A DNA stretch of 64,000 bases from Planotetraspora thailandica (GCF_016863335.1 NZ_BOOR01000023.1:1-64000); one strand, 5' to 3'. Numbered from the stretch's first letter, positions 35,481 through 46,150 are shown. The notes: generated from the sequence alone by a model not told the origin. Program-made: numbers and translations.

Positions 35481-36752
35481 GTGCGCAGGTTCCTCAAGCA
35501 CACTCTCGTCGTGGCGCTCGCCGCCGGCCTCGCGGCCGTCGCGGTGCCGCCCGCGGCGCAGGCCCAGACGGGCAAGAACGACCGGTTCAAACGCGTCGCC
35601 TACTTCATCCAATGGGGCGTCTACGCGCGGAACTACCAGGTCAAGGACCTCGAGACCACCGGGGCCGCCGACAAGCTCACCCACATCAACTACGCCTTCG
35701 GGTTCGTGGGCCCCGAAGGCACGTGCTATTCGGCCGACCCGTGGGCGGACTGGCAGCGCGGCGTCCCGGCCGAGCAGAGCGTGGACGGCGTCGCCGACGC
35801 CGACGCGCAGCCGCTCAAGGGCAACCTCAACCAGCTGAAGAAGCTCAAGGCCAGGCACCCCGGCCTCAAGGTGCTGATCTCGCTCGGCGGCTGGACCGGC
35901 TCCAAATACTTCTCCGACGCCGTCCTCACGCCGCAGTCCCGGGCCAAGCTGGCCGCCTCCTGCGTGGACCTGTGGCTGAAGGGCAACCTGCCGGACCTGC
36001 CCCCCGGCGCGGGCGCGGGCGTGTTCGACGGCATCGACCTCGACTGGGAGTGGCCCGGCTCGTCCGGCAACGACGGCAACATCATCAGGCCCGAGGACAA
36101 GCAGAACTTCACGTTGTTCCTCGCGGAGCTGCGCCGCCAGATGAAGACGGCGAACAAGCGCTCCGAGCTCACCGCGTTCCTCCCCGCGGCCGCCACCAAG
36201 ATCGACGCCGGCTTCGAGGTGAAGAAGGTCTTCGGGCTTCTCGACTTCGCCACCGTCCAGGGCTACGACCTGCGCGGCTCGTGGGAGCTCCAGACCGGGC
36301 ACAACGGCAACCTGTTCACCGACCGCCGTGACCCCAACCCGGTGCGCTACAGCGTCGACCAGACGGTCCGCGACTACATCAGCCGCGGAGCGCCCGCCAA
36401 GAAGATCGTCGTGGGCGTGCCCGCGTACGGCCAGGGCTGGACCGGCGTGACGTCCAAGGGCGACGGCCTCTACGCTCCGGCCGCCGGCCCGGCCCCCGGC
36501 ACCTGGGCGCCGGGGAGCGACGACTACAAGAACCTGATCGGCAAACCGGGCAAGCGCTACCGCGACCTGCGCACCGGCACCGTCTGGCTGTACGACGGCA
36601 ACGAGTTCTGGTCCTACGACGACCCGGCCGTCATGCTTCAGAAGGCCGCCTACATCAGGCTCAAGGGCCTCGGCGGCTCGATGTTGTGGTCCATCGACCA
36701 GGACGACTCCAAGGCGTCCCTCACCTCGGCGTTGTACTCCGTGCTTCGCTGA
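35481..36752 (+). CDS. Secreted GH18 chitinase
   Basis: 423 residues from GTG 35481 (AGGAG five bases upstream). Signal peptide: RRFLKHTLVVALAAGLAAVAVPPAAQA, cleaved after AQA. The GH18 TIM barrel begins RVAYFIQWGVYARNY; SLGGWTGSKYFSDAV is the SxGG motif and DGIDLDWEWPG at residues 183-193 carries the catalytic DxxDxDxE (Glu190 is the acid/base). QGYDLRGSWE and GSMLWSIDQDD close the barrel. No separate chitin-binding domain is present. Two hairpins follow the gene. Exported chitin hydrolysis is the expected role. Confidence 0.93.
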   Translation: MRRFLKHTLVVALAAGLAAVAVPPAAQAQTGKNDRFKRVAYFIQWGVYARNYQVKDLETTGAADKLTHINYAFGFVGPEGTCYSADPWADWQRGVPAEQSVDGVADADAQPLKGNLNQLKKLKARHPGLKVLISLGGWTGSKYFSDAVLTPQSRAKLAASCVDLWLKGNLPDLPPGAGAGVFDGIDLDWEWPGSSGNDGNIIRPEDKQNFTLFLAELRRQMKTANKRSELTAFLPAAATKIDAGFEVKKVFGLLDFATVQGYDLRGSWELQTGHNGNLFTDRRDPNPVRYSVDQTVRDYISRGAPAKKIVVGVPAYGQGWTGVTSKGDGLYAPAAGPAPGTWAPGSDDYKNLIGKPGKRYRDLRTGTVWLYDGNEFWSYDDPAVMLQKAAYIRLKGLGGSMLWSIDQDDSKASLTSALYSVLR

Positions 36753-36777
36753 CCGTCAGACCCACCTCGGGGGGTGG

Positions 36778-36803
36778 GCCCGCCCGGCGCAGCACGGGCG
36801 GGC
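36778..36803. terminator. First hairpin after chitinase
   Basis: GCCCGCCCG and CGGGCGGGC are perfect 9-base arms with an 8-base loop, 25 bases after the chitinase stop. No T tract. Acts with the next hairpin as a tandem terminator between convergent genes. Confidence 0.6.
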
Positions 36804-36810
36804 ACAGCGA

Positions 36811-36845
36811 GGGGGCCGGAGCTCCTGGGTCGAGCTCCGGCCCCC
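36811..36845. terminator. Bidirectional terminator between chitinase and MOSC gene
   Basis: GGGGGCCGGAGCTC and GAGCTCCGGCCCCC form a perfect 14-bp stem with a seven-base loop, followed by TTCTC. It lies between the ends of two convergent genes and can terminate both. Confidence 0.8.
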
Positions 36846-36852
36846 TTCTCGT

Positions 36853-37479
36853 TCAGCTCTTCAGGACCCTTTCCGCGATCTTGTCCCACTTCTCGCCGTG
36901 TCCCTGATAGGCGAGCAGCCGGCGCAACGCGTCCTGGTCCCCGTGGTAGGCGGCGAACGCCTCCCCGATGGTGACACTGGCGGCGGGCCGGTCCAGCACC
37001 TCGATCGCGTCGCCCGCTCCGAGCTCGCCCTCCTCGATCACCCGGAAGTACGCCCCCGGACGGCCGGCCTGCGTGAACCGCTTGACCCAGCCCTTCTCCC
37101 CCATCCAGCCGCGGAACGTCGCACACGGCACGCGGGGGGCCGTCACCTCGAGGACGGCGGTGCCGACCCGCCACCGCTCCCCGATGAGCGCACCCGTCAG
37201 GTCGGCCCCGGACGTGGTGAGGTTCTCCCCGAACGCGCCGTCATGCAGGTCGCGGCCCAACTGGGCCTGCCACCAGTCGTGGTCCTCCCGCGCGTAGGCG
37301 TACACCGCCTGGTCCGGATGACCGTGGTGGGCGACGTCGGCCCGCTCGTCCCCCTCCAGCCCGTTGCCGTGTACGGCGACGCGGCCGCCGGCCGCCTTCT
37401 TGTCGATGGCGGTCCGGCCGACGTCGCCCGCCCACTCGGCCGGTACGGCACGGCCCACGTTGACCGAAATGATGCGCAT
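36853..37479 (-). CDS. MOSC domain protein (YiiM-like)
   Basis: 208 residues. MRIISVNVGRAVPAEW at the N-terminus, GLEGDERADVAHHGHPDQAVYAYAREDHDWW, AFGENLTTSG and TAPRVPCATFRGWMG (the conserved Cys of MOSC domains) are diagnostic. A C-terminal 3-alpha helical extension (VTIGEAFAAYHGDQDALRRLLAY) puts it in the YiiM group, which handles molybdenum-dependent reduction of N-hydroxylated purines. Monocistronic on the reverse strand. Confidence 0.88.
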   Translation of the reverse strand: MRIISVNVGRAVPAEWAGDVGRTAIDKKAAGGRVAVHGNGLEGDERADVAHHGHPDQAVYAYAREDHDWWQAQLGRDLHDGAFGENLTTSGADLTGALIGERWRVGTAVLEVTAPRVPCATFRGWMGEKGWVKRFTQAGRPGAYFRVIEEGELGAGDAIEVLDRPAASVTIGEAFAAYHGDQDALRRLLAYQGHGEKWDKIAERVLKS

Positions 37480-37616
37480 ATAGCGACGCTAGGCGGCGCG
37501 CTCGCCGAAGACCAGAGATTTTCCCGCGAGCGGCCGGGTCCTCCGGGGGGTGGACAACCAGATCTCCACCCGTGCTCCGATCCGCCCGGCCACCACCTCT
37601 CCCTAACGTCGAGCCC

Positions 37617-38093
37617 ATGAACGAACTGCTCGCCGCCGTGCTCGCCCTCGCCGTGCTCGCTCTCGCCGTCTACCGTCAGATGCGCGCCCGCCCCGTCAAC
37701 GAGGGACGCGCGTTCACCCTCCCCCTGGTGATCATCGTCATCGGCGTCCTCCAGGGACATCTCATCGATCAGGATCACGCGTCGCTGAGCGTGGCGCTGC
37801 TGGCGGCGGAGTTGCTCGTCGGCGCAGCGCTCGGCATCGTCCGGGCCTACACCATGCGGATCTGGCGGGACGCCCGGGGCACGCTCTGGCGCAAGGGCAC
37901 GACCTGGACGATCGTCGCGTGGATCGCCGCCATCGCCGCCCGGTTCGGCTTCGTGGCCGTCGGGAGCGCGGCGGGAGCGGCCCTCGAAACGGGATCGATC
38001 CTGATCTTCCTCGGCCTCTCCCTGGTCGTCCAGGCCGCGGTGGTCGGCTACCGCGCACGAGTGATGGACTCCTCGCCGGCGGTTAACGTCTAG
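37617..38093 (+). CDS. DUF1453/CcdC-like membrane protein
   Basis: 158 residues from ATG 37617, seven bases after a -10-like TAACGT, so probably leaderless. Four or five hydrophobic helices (LLAAVLALAVLALAVY, FTLPLVIIVIGVLQG, SVALLAAELLVGAALGIV, TWTIVAWIAAIAARFGFVAV and GSILIFLGLSLVVQAAVV). RARPVNEGRAFTLPL and RAYTMRIWRDARGTLWRKGT are typical of DUF1453 membrane proteins that accompany sensor kinases in actinobacteria. It is the first gene of a three-gene set with a two-component system; its role is not known. Confidence 0.75.
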   Translation: MNELLAAVLALAVLALAVYRQMRARPVNEGRAFTLPLVIIVIGVLQGHLIDQDHASLSVALLAAELLVGAALGIVRAYTMRIWRDARGTLWRKGTTWTIVAWIAAIAARFGFVAVGSAAGAALETGSILIFLGLSLVVQAAVVGYRARVMDSSPAVNV

Positions 38094-38095
38094 GG

Positions 38096-39166
38096 GTGAA
38101 AAAGGCCCGCGACCTCATGTTCGCGTTGCGGCTCGCGGCCGTGGCGGCGTTCGCGGTCGCCGTCGTGCGCGCCCGGCCGGAGCCCGCGCTCACGTGGGCG
38201 CACGTGATCGACGGGCTCCTCGCGGTCGCCTTCGTCACGCTGGCGTTCCTCGCCCTGCAGCGCCGTAAGCGCCCGCTGCCCGTCGTGCTCCTGACGGCCT
38301 ACGCCATGGTCGTCGTGGCCGTCACGCTCCAACTGCTCGCGCCTCACAGCCCCGCGCTCACCGCGGTGTTCGTCTCCATCGGCGTCATCGCCGTACGGCT
38401 GCCGCCGGCCTACTCTCTCCCCGCGACCGCTGTGGCCCTGGCCGTGCTCACCCTGAGCGGCCAGTCTCAGGGCGGAGAGGTCTCGTGGGACATCATCGCC
38501 TTCAGCGTGGTGATCTACCTGATCGCCTACGTGCGGCGCACCACCGTCGCGGCGCGGGCGGCCGAGGAGCGGGAGGCCGTCCTCGCGGAGCGTGCGCGCA
38601 TCGCCAGGGACATCCACGACATCCTCGCCCACTCCCTGTCGGCCCAGCTCCTCCACCTCGAAGGGGCCCGGCTCCTGTTGCGAGCCGACCGGGCCGGCGA
38701 GGCGCTGGAACGGGTGGAGCTGGCCAGGGACATGGCCAAGCAGGGGCTGGAGGAGACGCGCCGGGCGATCACCGCGCTGCGCGGGGACGTGCCCCCGCTG
38801 GCCGAGGCGGTCTCCGCCCTGGCCGGCGAGTTCCAGACCGCGACCGGCGTGGGCTGCGAGGTCGCGATGACCGGCGAGACGCGCCGGCTCGACCCGGAGG
38901 CCGAGTTGACGATCATCCGTACCGCCCAGGAGGCGCTCACCAACGTGCGGCGCCACGCGCCGGGCGTCGCGCCCGGTGTCCGATTGACCTTCGCGCCGTC
39001 GTCGTGCTCGCTGGAGGTGACCAACGAGATCGCCGCGACCCCGGGAACGCCGGGGAGCGGCTACGGCCTGGTGGGCATGCGCGAGCGGGCCGAACTGCTC
39101 GGAGGCCACCTGGAGGCGGGCGAGGACGACGGCGTGTTCCGGGTCCGCCTGGAGGTGCCCGCATGA
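38096..39166 (+). CDS. NarL-type sensor histidine kinase
   Basis: 356 residues from GTG 38096; a -10-like TAACGT six bases before it may give a second, leaderless message. About five transmembrane helices cover the first 150 residues with no recognisable input domain. HisKA_3 dimerisation box ERARIARDIHDILAHSLSAQLLHLEGARLLL carries the phosphorylated His174. The HATPase_c domain includes EAELTIIRTAQEALTNVRRHAPG and GYGLVGMRERAELLGG. Stop and response-regulator start overlap (ATGA). The signal is unknown; membrane stress or lipid state is common for this architecture. Confidence 0.92.
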   Translation: MKKARDLMFALRLAAVAAFAVAVVRARPEPALTWAHVIDGLLAVAFVTLAFLALQRRKRPLPVVLLTAYAMVVVAVTLQLLAPHSPALTAVFVSIGVIAVRLPPAYSLPATAVALAVLTLSGQSQGGEVSWDIIAFSVVIYLIAYVRRTTVAARAAEEREAVLAERARIARDIHDILAHSLSAQLLHLEGARLLLRADRAGEALERVELARDMAKQGLEETRRAITALRGDVPPLAEAVSALAGEFQTATGVGCEVAMTGETRRLDPEAELTIIRTAQEALTNVRRHAPGVAPGVRLTFAPSSCSLEVTNEIAATPGTPGSGYGLVGMRERAELLGGHLEAGEDDGVFRVRLEVPA

Positions 39167-39804
39167 CCCGCGTGCTCGTCGCCGACGACCAGACGGTCGT
39201 CCGCGAGGGACTCGTCCTGCTGCTCGGGCTGATCCCCGGCGTCGAGGTGGTCGGCACCGCCGCCGACGGCGAGGCCGCCGTGCGCCTCGTGGCCGAGCAC
39301 CGTCCCGACGTGGTGCTCATGGACCTGCGCATGCCCCGCATGGACGGGGTCGAGGCCACCCGGCGCATCCGGGAGGGCTTCCCCTCGGTGCAGGTGGTGG
39401 TGCTCACGACCTACGCCGACGACGAGTCGGTCTTCTCCGCCCTCCGGGCGGGCGCACGCGGCTTCCTCACCAAGAGCGCGGGAGCGGAGGAGATCGCGCA
39501 GGCGATCGCCGTCGTGCACGAGGGCGACGCGCAACTCGACCCCTCGGTGCAGCGCCGCCTGCTGGAGTCCATGACGGCCGCTCCCCCGCCGAAGCCGCGG
39601 CCGACCGGTCTCACGTCACGGGAGGCCGACGTGCTGCGCCTCATCGCCGGGGGCAGGTCGAACGCCGAGATCGCCGGCGAGTTGTTCATCAGCGAGGCCA
39701 CGGTAAAGACGCACATCAACAACCTGTTCGCCAAGACCGGCGTGCGCGACCGCGCGCAGGCGGTCCGCTACGCCTTCGAGCACGGCCTCGCCGATCCGCC
39801 CTGA
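39163..39804 (+). CDS. NarL/FixJ-family response regulator
   Basis: 213 residues. Receiver domain: VADDQTVVREGL (acidic pair), phospho-accepting Asp54 in VVLMDLRMPRMDG, VLTTYADDESVF (switch Thr) and GFLTKSAGAEEI (Lys). The LuxR-type helix-turn-helix is LTSREADVLRLIAGGRSNAEIAGELFISEATVKTHINNLFAKTGVRDRAQAV. Cognate partner of the overlapping kinase. Targets unknown; regulation of the adjacent DUF1453 gene is the simplest guess. Confidence 0.95.
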   Translation: MTRVLVADDQTVVREGLVLLLGLIPGVEVVGTAADGEAAVRLVAEHRPDVVLMDLRMPRMDGVEATRRIREGFPSVQVVVLTTYADDESVFSALRAGARGFLTKSAGAEEIAQAIAVVHEGDAQLDPSVQRRLLESMTAAPPPKPRPTGLTSREADVLRLIAGGRSNAEIAGELFISEATVKTHINNLFAKTGVRDRAQAVRYAFEHGLADPP

Positions 39805-39808
39805 CGGC

Positions 39809-41659
<1,851 letters not shown>

Positions 41660-41760
41660 AAGTAGGTGAGTCCCGTCCGGCCGAGCCGCCTCGCCTGACG
41701 CTCAGCGCGCTCTCCGGTCGGGGCTGGCGAAGCAGCCACCTTCCATGGTGGCATGTCCGG

Positions 41761-42810
41761 ATGCTTGCCTTGACCATCCCGGGCCCCGTCAGGCGCTTTC
41801 TCAAATGGGCCGGGATCGCCCTGGCCGTACTCCTCGCCCTCTGCCTGGCCGCGGTGGGGGCGCTGCGACTGCAGTTCGCCGGCACCCCGGCCGCCTGGGC
41901 GAAGTCCACCGGCCACGACGCGCTGTGGATGGGACACGCCTGGGTGGACGGCCGCAAGACGGCCGCCGACGTCGACCGCCTGGCCGCCCGGATCCGGCAG
42001 AGCGGGATCAGCGACGTGTACGTCCACAGCGGGCCGTTCGGCGCCGACGGCACTCTCCCACCCGACAAATACCCCAACGCCCGAAATTTCCTGAAGTGGT
42101 GGCAGGAGAAGCTGCCCGGCGTCCGGGTGTCGGCCTGGCTCGGCCAGGTGGTGGACGAGGACGTGGACGGCCACGTCGACCTGGCGGACCCGGCCACGCG
42201 GGCGCGGATCGTCGCCGGCGCGAAGGCGCTGACCGACCTCGGCTTCGACGGCGTGCACTACGACTTCGAACCGGTGCCCGACGGCGACCCCGCCTTCCTG
42301 AGCGTGTTGAAGGAGACGCGCCGGGCCGTCGGCGGCAAGCTCCTTTCGGTCGCCACCCAGCAGATCGAGCCGCTGCCCGGGCTGCGCTTCCCCCTCCGGC
42401 TGGTCATCGGCCACGAGAAGTACTGGACGACCGGATACTTCGCGCAGGTCGCCGCGCTCACCGACCAGGTCGCCGTCATGACCTACGACTCCTGGACCCC
42501 CCTGCCGTCCCTCTATGGAGGCCATGTCGTACGGCAGGCCGAGCTGGCCATGGACGCCGCTCCCCCGGGTACGGCCGTTCTCATCGGCGCGCCCGCCTAT
42601 CACGATCACATCGTGGGCCTGAGCGATCACGCCGAGAGCGTCGCTACGGCCGCCGACGGGGCCCGGCTCGCCCTGACCGAGCACGGCCCGCGGGCCCAGT
42701 TCGGCATGGCGCTCTACGTGGACTTCGCGGCCACGGAGGAGGACTGGAAGGAGTACCAGACCGCCTGGGTACGGCCCGGCCTTCCTCCGGCCGCCGGGTT
42801 TCCGGGGTAG
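41761..42810 (+). CDS. Membrane-anchored GH18-like TIM-barrel protein
   Basis: 349 residues. A single N-terminal helix (WAGIALAVLLALCLAAVGAL) would anchor the protein outside the membrane. The rest follows a GH18-like barrel: HDALWMGHAWVDGRKTA, IRQSGISDVYVHSGPFG, RVSAWLGQVVDED, then FDGVHYDFEPV, in which Asp163, Asp168 and Glu170 match the DxxxxDxE pattern at the end of strand 4, and QVAVMTYDSW. The spacing is one residue longer than the classical DxxDxDxE (which appears intact in the chitinase of this window). Possible peptidoglycan or polysaccharide hydrolase or a non-catalytic relative. Divergent from lepA, just upstream of rpsT. Confidence 0.65.
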   Translation: MLALTIPGPVRRFLKWAGIALAVLLALCLAAVGALRLQFAGTPAAWAKSTGHDALWMGHAWVDGRKTAADVDRLAARIRQSGISDVYVHSGPFGADGTLPPDKYPNARNFLKWWQEKLPGVRVSAWLGQVVDEDVDGHVDLADPATRARIVAGAKALTDLGFDGVHYDFEPVPDGDPAFLSVLKETRRAVGGKLLSVATQQIEPLPGLRFPLRLVIGHEKYWTTGYFAQVAALTDQVAVMTYDSWTPLPSLYGGHVVRQAELAMDAAPPGTAVLIGAPAYHDHIVGLSDHAESVATAADGARLALTEHGPRAQFGMALYVDFAATEEDWKEYQTAWVRPGLPPAAGFPG

Positions 42811-42844
42811 GATTCTGACGCAGGCCACGGTCCATGTGCGCGAT

Positions 42845-42874
42845 TTGAGCGGCAAGCCGGGCTGTTGGTATCCT
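42845..42874 (+). promoter_or_regulatory. rpsT promoter
   Basis: TTGAGC (42845-42850) and TATCCT (42869-42874) separated by 18 bases fit a housekeeping sigma promoter. It would give a 5' leader of about 65-70 bases before rpsT, long enough for S20 autoregulation, though no defined structure is evident. Confidence 0.6.
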
Positions 42875-42948
42875 GTTCAACTGCGTGTGGCGCGCCCTCT
42901 CTCGAGCCCGCGCGCCCCATCCGACCAAGACTTCACCGAGGCTTCTTC

Positions 42949-43221
42949 GTGGCGAACATCAAGTCCCAGATCAAGCGCAACCGGCAGAACGAGAAGGCCC
43001 GGCTGCGTAACAAGGCTGTCAAGTCGTCCCTGAAGACGGCGGTCCGCAAGTTCCGCGAGGCCGCGGACCAGGGCGACGTCGAGGCGACGGTCGCGGCTCT
43101 GCAGGCCGCCTCACGCCAGCTCGACAAGGCCGTCAGCAAGGGCGTCATCCACAAGAACCAGGCCGCCAACCGCAAGTCGGCGATCGCCAAGCGCGCCGCC
43201 GCCCTGCAGGCCGCCAAGTAA
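42949..43221 (+). CDS. rpsT: 30S ribosomal protein S20
   Basis: 90 residues from GTG 42949 (the encoded start [25 protein letters not shown] is the standard S20 N-terminus; GAGG lies eight bases upstream). Helical and Lys/Arg/Ala-rich: [55 protein letters not shown]. Binds 16S rRNA in the 30S body. A strong intrinsic terminator follows. Paired with holA and lepA in the usual actinobacterial way, although here an MFS/MarR pair separates it from holA. Confidence 0.97.
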   Translation: MANIKSQIKRNRQNEKARLRNKAVKSSLKTAVRKFREAADQGDVEATVAALQAASRQLDKAVSKGVIHKNQAANRKSAIAKRAAALQAAK

Positions 43222-43241
43222 CCGTCCTCAGCGGACGTCCG

Positions 43242-43273
43242 CGCCGCATCTCGCTACCGGGATGCGGCGTTTT
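43242..43273 (+). terminator. Intrinsic terminator of rpsT
   Basis: CGCCGCATC (43242-43250) and GATGCGGCG (43261-43269) form a perfect 9-bp stem with a ten-base loop, followed directly by TTTT. It is the clearest rho-independent terminator in the window. Confidence 0.9.
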
Positions 43274-43312
43274 GGCATTCCCTTCATGTCGTGCCTCCGA
43301 TGGCACCGCACC

Positions 43313-44515
43313 TCAGGCTCTCTGACGAGCCACGGGGAGGCTAGCTCGGTCCACGGGCTCGCGGACTTCCGGCAGGGCGAGGACCATCAGGTTGACGGCG
43401 GCGACAAGGACCGCCACCACGAGCAGCGGGATCGCGGCTCCCGTCCACGCCGCCAGCGGTGCCGCGACGGCGAGGCCGAGCGGGCGGGCCGCGAACGAGA
43501 TCAGCGCGTCGAACGAGCCGACCCGGCCGAGGGCCTCCTGCGGGATACGCCGCTGCATGGTGGTATCCCACAGCGGAATGAGGAGGCCCAGGCCGAACAT
43601 GGCGACGAAGTAGGCCCCCGCGACCGTCACGAGTGGCGCCGGGATCGCCAGTGCCACCAGCGGGCATGCATAAAGAGCGGCCGCGCCGCTCGTCACCGCG
43701 AGCGGCCGTGAGATCGGCAGCCGGGAAGCGGCGACAACGCCGAGCACCATCGCCACCGTGCCCACCTGCGCGATGACCACCCATGCCGACTCCCCGCCCA
43801 GACTGCGCACCGCGATGATCGGGCCCAGCGTGAGCAGGAAACCCGCCGCCAGGTGCCAGACACCATGACCGAGCACGCTGCTCAGGAACCAGCGGTGCCG
43901 CCTGGCCTCACGCCAGCCCTCGCTCAGGTCGGCGAGCAGGTGCCGCCGAGTCGCCGGGGCCGGGGCCTGGGGCGTGACCAGCCCGCCCAACGTCAGCGCG
44001 GAGACCGCGAACAGAGCTCCGGTGATCATGAACGACCACCCCACGCCGGCGAACACGGTCATGCCTCCAGCGAGGGCAGGCCCTGCCATCTGAGCGAACC
44101 CGTTGGTCATGCCGAGCCGGGCATTGAGCTTGAGCCGTCCCTCAGATGGGGCCACCGCGGCTACAAGCGGTGACACGGCAGGGATCCCGAAGGCCACGGC
44201 GAAGCCCGTGACGGCCGCGAGCGCGGCGAGCTCTCCCACGGCGGGATGACCAAGCAGGAGTCTGAGGCCGATGGCCATTTGGGCCGCGCATCGCGTCATG
44301 TCGGCGACCAGGATGACGCGCCTCGGCGACAACCGGTCGGCCACCACCCCGCCGATCGGAAGAAGCAGCAGCATGGGCAGTGTCTCCGCGGCGAGGACGA
44401 TGCCGAGATCGACCGCCGAGCCCGTGGCCCGAATGACGGCGAGGGTCAGTCCAGTGGGGATGAGCGCGGTGGCCAGGGCGGCTATGGCCCTGCCCGCGAC
44501 AAGTCGTGCAATCAT
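43313..44515 (-). CDS. MFS transporter
   Basis: 400 residues with about 12 transmembrane helices. ADRLSPRRVILVADM between helices 2 and 3 is the MFS loop motif (GxxxDRxxRR type). Sequence style (GFAVAFGIPAVSPLVAAVAPSEGRLKLNARLGMTNGFAQMAGPALAGG) is that of the MFS_3/EntS-like drug or siderophore exporters. The ATG is seven bases after a -10-like TACTCT, so a leaderless message is likely. Divergent from a marR-type gene that probably controls it. Insertion of this pair separates rpsT from holA. Confidence 0.88.
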   Translation of the reverse strand: MIARLVAGRAIAALATALIPTGLTLAVIRATGSAVDLGIVLAAETLPMLLLLPIGGVVADRLSPRRVILVADMTRCAAQMAIGLRLLLGHPAVGELAALAAVTGFAVAFGIPAVSPLVAAVAPSEGRLKLNARLGMTNGFAQMAGPALAGGMTVFAGVGWSFMITGALFAVSALTLGGLVTPQAPAPATRRHLLADLSEGWREARRHRWFLSSVLGHGVWHLAAGFLLTLGPIIAVRSLGGESAWVVIAQVGTVAMVLGVVAASRLPISRPLAVTSGAAALYACPLVALAIPAPLVTVAGAYFVAMFGLGLLIPLWDTTMQRRIPQEALGRVGSFDALISFAARPLGLAVAAPLAAWTGAAIPLLVVAVLVAAVNLMVLALPEVREPVDRASLPVARQRA

Positions 44516-44540
44516 GCCGCCGAGAGTATTTCGCCACCGA

Positions 44541-44560
44541 ATATTTCGTCAACTAAATAT
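44541..44560. promoter_or_regulatory. MarR-type operator between the MFS and marR genes
   Basis: ATATTT-CGTCAACT-AAATAT is a perfect inverted repeat with an inner AGTTGAC (reverse strand), a motif seen in many MarR operators. It lies between both leaderless promoters and partly overlaps the -35 region of the marR-type gene, the usual place for autorepression. It is an A/T island in GC-rich DNA. Confidence 0.75.
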
Positions 44561-44581
44561 ATGGTGCCGTATGATGGCGTC

Positions 44582-45112
44582 GTGGACGACTCGGTGGACC
44601 GGCACATCACTCGCTGGCGGGGGAAGGCACCGTTCGACGAGCGCGTCGAAGCGATCGTCACCCGCATGCAGTTCCTGGTGAAACACGTCTCGCAGGCCAA
44701 GGACACCGCCCTCGCCGCGGTCGGCCTGCAGGACTTCGAATTCGAGACCCTTCACCGCCTCGCTTCCCGCGGCGAAGGCGGACGCGCCACTCCGTCGGAG
44801 CTCGCCGCCGAGCTCAAGTTGTCTCCCGCCGGGATGACCGGACGGCTCGACACCCTGGAGAGTGCGGGTCTCGTGCGACGGATCAGGAGCGAGCAGGACC
44901 GCCGACGGGTGGATGTGGAGCTCACCGAGGAGGGCCACGCGACGTGGCGGAAGGCCATGAACGTCCAGGGTGGGGTCGAGGACGACATGGTGGGCGTGCT
45001 CTCCGAAGCCGAACAGGACGTCCTTTCGGCGCTGCTCAAGCGGATGTTGAGCCACGTCGAGAGTCAGGGCCGCCCGGAAACGTGGGTGAGCGTTTCGGCG
45101 CCCAACGAGTGA
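44582..45112 (+). CDS. MarR-family transcriptional regulator
   Basis: 176 residues from GTG 44582, six bases after a near-consensus -10 TATGAT; ATG 44561 is in frame but lies within the operator. Winged helix: DFEFETLHRLASRGEGGRATPSELAAELKLSPAGMTGRLDTLESAGLVRRIRSEQDRRRVDVELTEEG. The last part, DxRR-type wing, is complete. A longer N-terminal helix pair than the average MarR (RHITRWRGKAPFDERVEAIVTRMQFLVKHV). Probably represses itself and the divergent MFS exporter; inducing ligand unknown. Confidence 0.9.
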   Translation: MDDSVDRHITRWRGKAPFDERVEAIVTRMQFLVKHVSQAKDTALAAVGLQDFEFETLHRLASRGEGGRATPSELAAELKLSPAGMTGRLDTLESAGLVRRIRSEQDRRRVDVELTEEGHATWRKAMNVQGGVEDDMVGVLSEAEQDVLSALLKRMLSHVESQGRPETWVSVSAPNE

Positions 45113-45184
45113 GCCGACGCCGCGAGCAGAAACGTCCGGGCCGCTGTCTGGGGTGCGGCCGAGGTGGAGGCAGCCGCTCGCGGG

Positions 45185-46150
45185 TCAGCGGCCCGTACGG
45201 CTGGCCACGATGACCTGCACCGCCCGCTCCAGAGCGTAGGCGGGGTCCGTACCGCCACCCTTGACCTGCTCGTCGGCCGCGGCCACCGCCTGCATGGCAG
45301 CCGAGATGCCCTCCTGGCCCCATGCGCCGAGCTGGCGCTTGACCCTGTCGATCTTCCATGGCGGCATGCCGACGCTGCTCGCGAGCTGAGCTCCCCGCAG
45401 GTTGCGCGGCGCCCCGCCGACCTTCGCCAGCGACCGGAGGCCGCCGGCCAGAGCGCTGACGATCAGCACCGGCGCGACTCCGGTGGCCATGGCCCAGCGA
45501 AGCTGTTCAAGGGCCTCGCCGAGGCGCCCCTCGACCGCGAGATCGGAGATGGTGAACCCGGTGACCTCCGCCCGGCCCCGGTGATAGCGGTTGACCGCGG
45601 CCTCGTCGATGGTCTTGCCCTGGGTGTCGAACGCCAACTGGCCGCATGCGGCGGCAAGCTCCCGAAGGTCGCTTCCCACGGCGTCGAGCAGCGCCTGCGC
45701 GGCGGCCGGGGCGATCGTACGGCCATGCCGCCTGGCCTCTGCCTTGATGAAGTCGAGGCGCTCACCCGGCTTGGTGGGCTTGGCCACCGTGACGACCTCG
45801 GCTCCGGCCTTCTTGACCCCGTCGACGAGGGCTTTCCCCTTGACCCCGCCGGGATGGGCCAGCACCAGCACAGTGTCGTCGGCGGGGTGGGCGGCATATT
45901 TGACGATCTCGGCGATGACGTCCTTCTGCAGGTCCTGGGCCGAGCGCACGACCACGATCGACCGCTCCCCGAACAGGGACGGCGACGACAGCCGGGTCAG
46001 CTCGCCCGGCTCGACCTTGCTTCCGACGAGATCATGGACCTCGGCCTCCGCGTCGGTCTCGCGCACGGCGGAGACCACGGACCCGACGGCTCGATCCACG
46101 AGGAACTCCTCGTCGCCGACCACCAGGATGACGGGTGCCGTGTTAGCCAT
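45185..46150 (-). CDS. holA: DNA polymerase III delta subunit (clamp loader)
   Basis: 321 residues from ATG 46150 (a longer frame starting at 46186 is less likely). PVILVVGDEEFLVDRAVGSVV at the N-terminus, DLQKDVIAEIVKYAAHPADDTVLVLAHPGGVKGKALVDGVKKAGAEVV, AQALLDAVGSDLRELAAACGQLA and TGVAPVLIVSALAGGLRSL match actinobacterial HolA. Part of the clamp loader that opens the beta clamp. Follows comEC by 57 bases in the comEA-comEC-holA operon, the standard order. Confidence 0.95.
   Translation of the reverse strand: MANTAPVILVVGDEEFLVDRAVGSVVSAVRETDAEAEVHDLVGSKVEPGELTRLSSPSLFGERSIVVVRSAQDLQKDVIAEIVKYAAHPADDTVLVLAHPGGVKGKALVDGVKKAGAEVVTVAKPTKPGERLDFIKAEARRHGRTIAPAAAQALLDAVGSDLRELAAACGQLAFDTQGKTIDEAAVNRYHRGRAEVTGFTISDLAVEGRLGEALEQLRWAMATGVAPVLIVSALAGGLRSLAKVGGAPRNLRGAQLASSVGMPPWKIDRVKRQLGAWGQEGISAAMQAVAAADEQVKGGGTDPAYALERAVQVIVASRTGR

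Noticed and set aside
36778-36845. The paired hairpins after the chitinase as an attachment site or small RNA gene.
   Set aside because: They lie between two convergent gene ends, the normal place for a bidirectional terminator, and no integrase or direct-repeat border is nearby.
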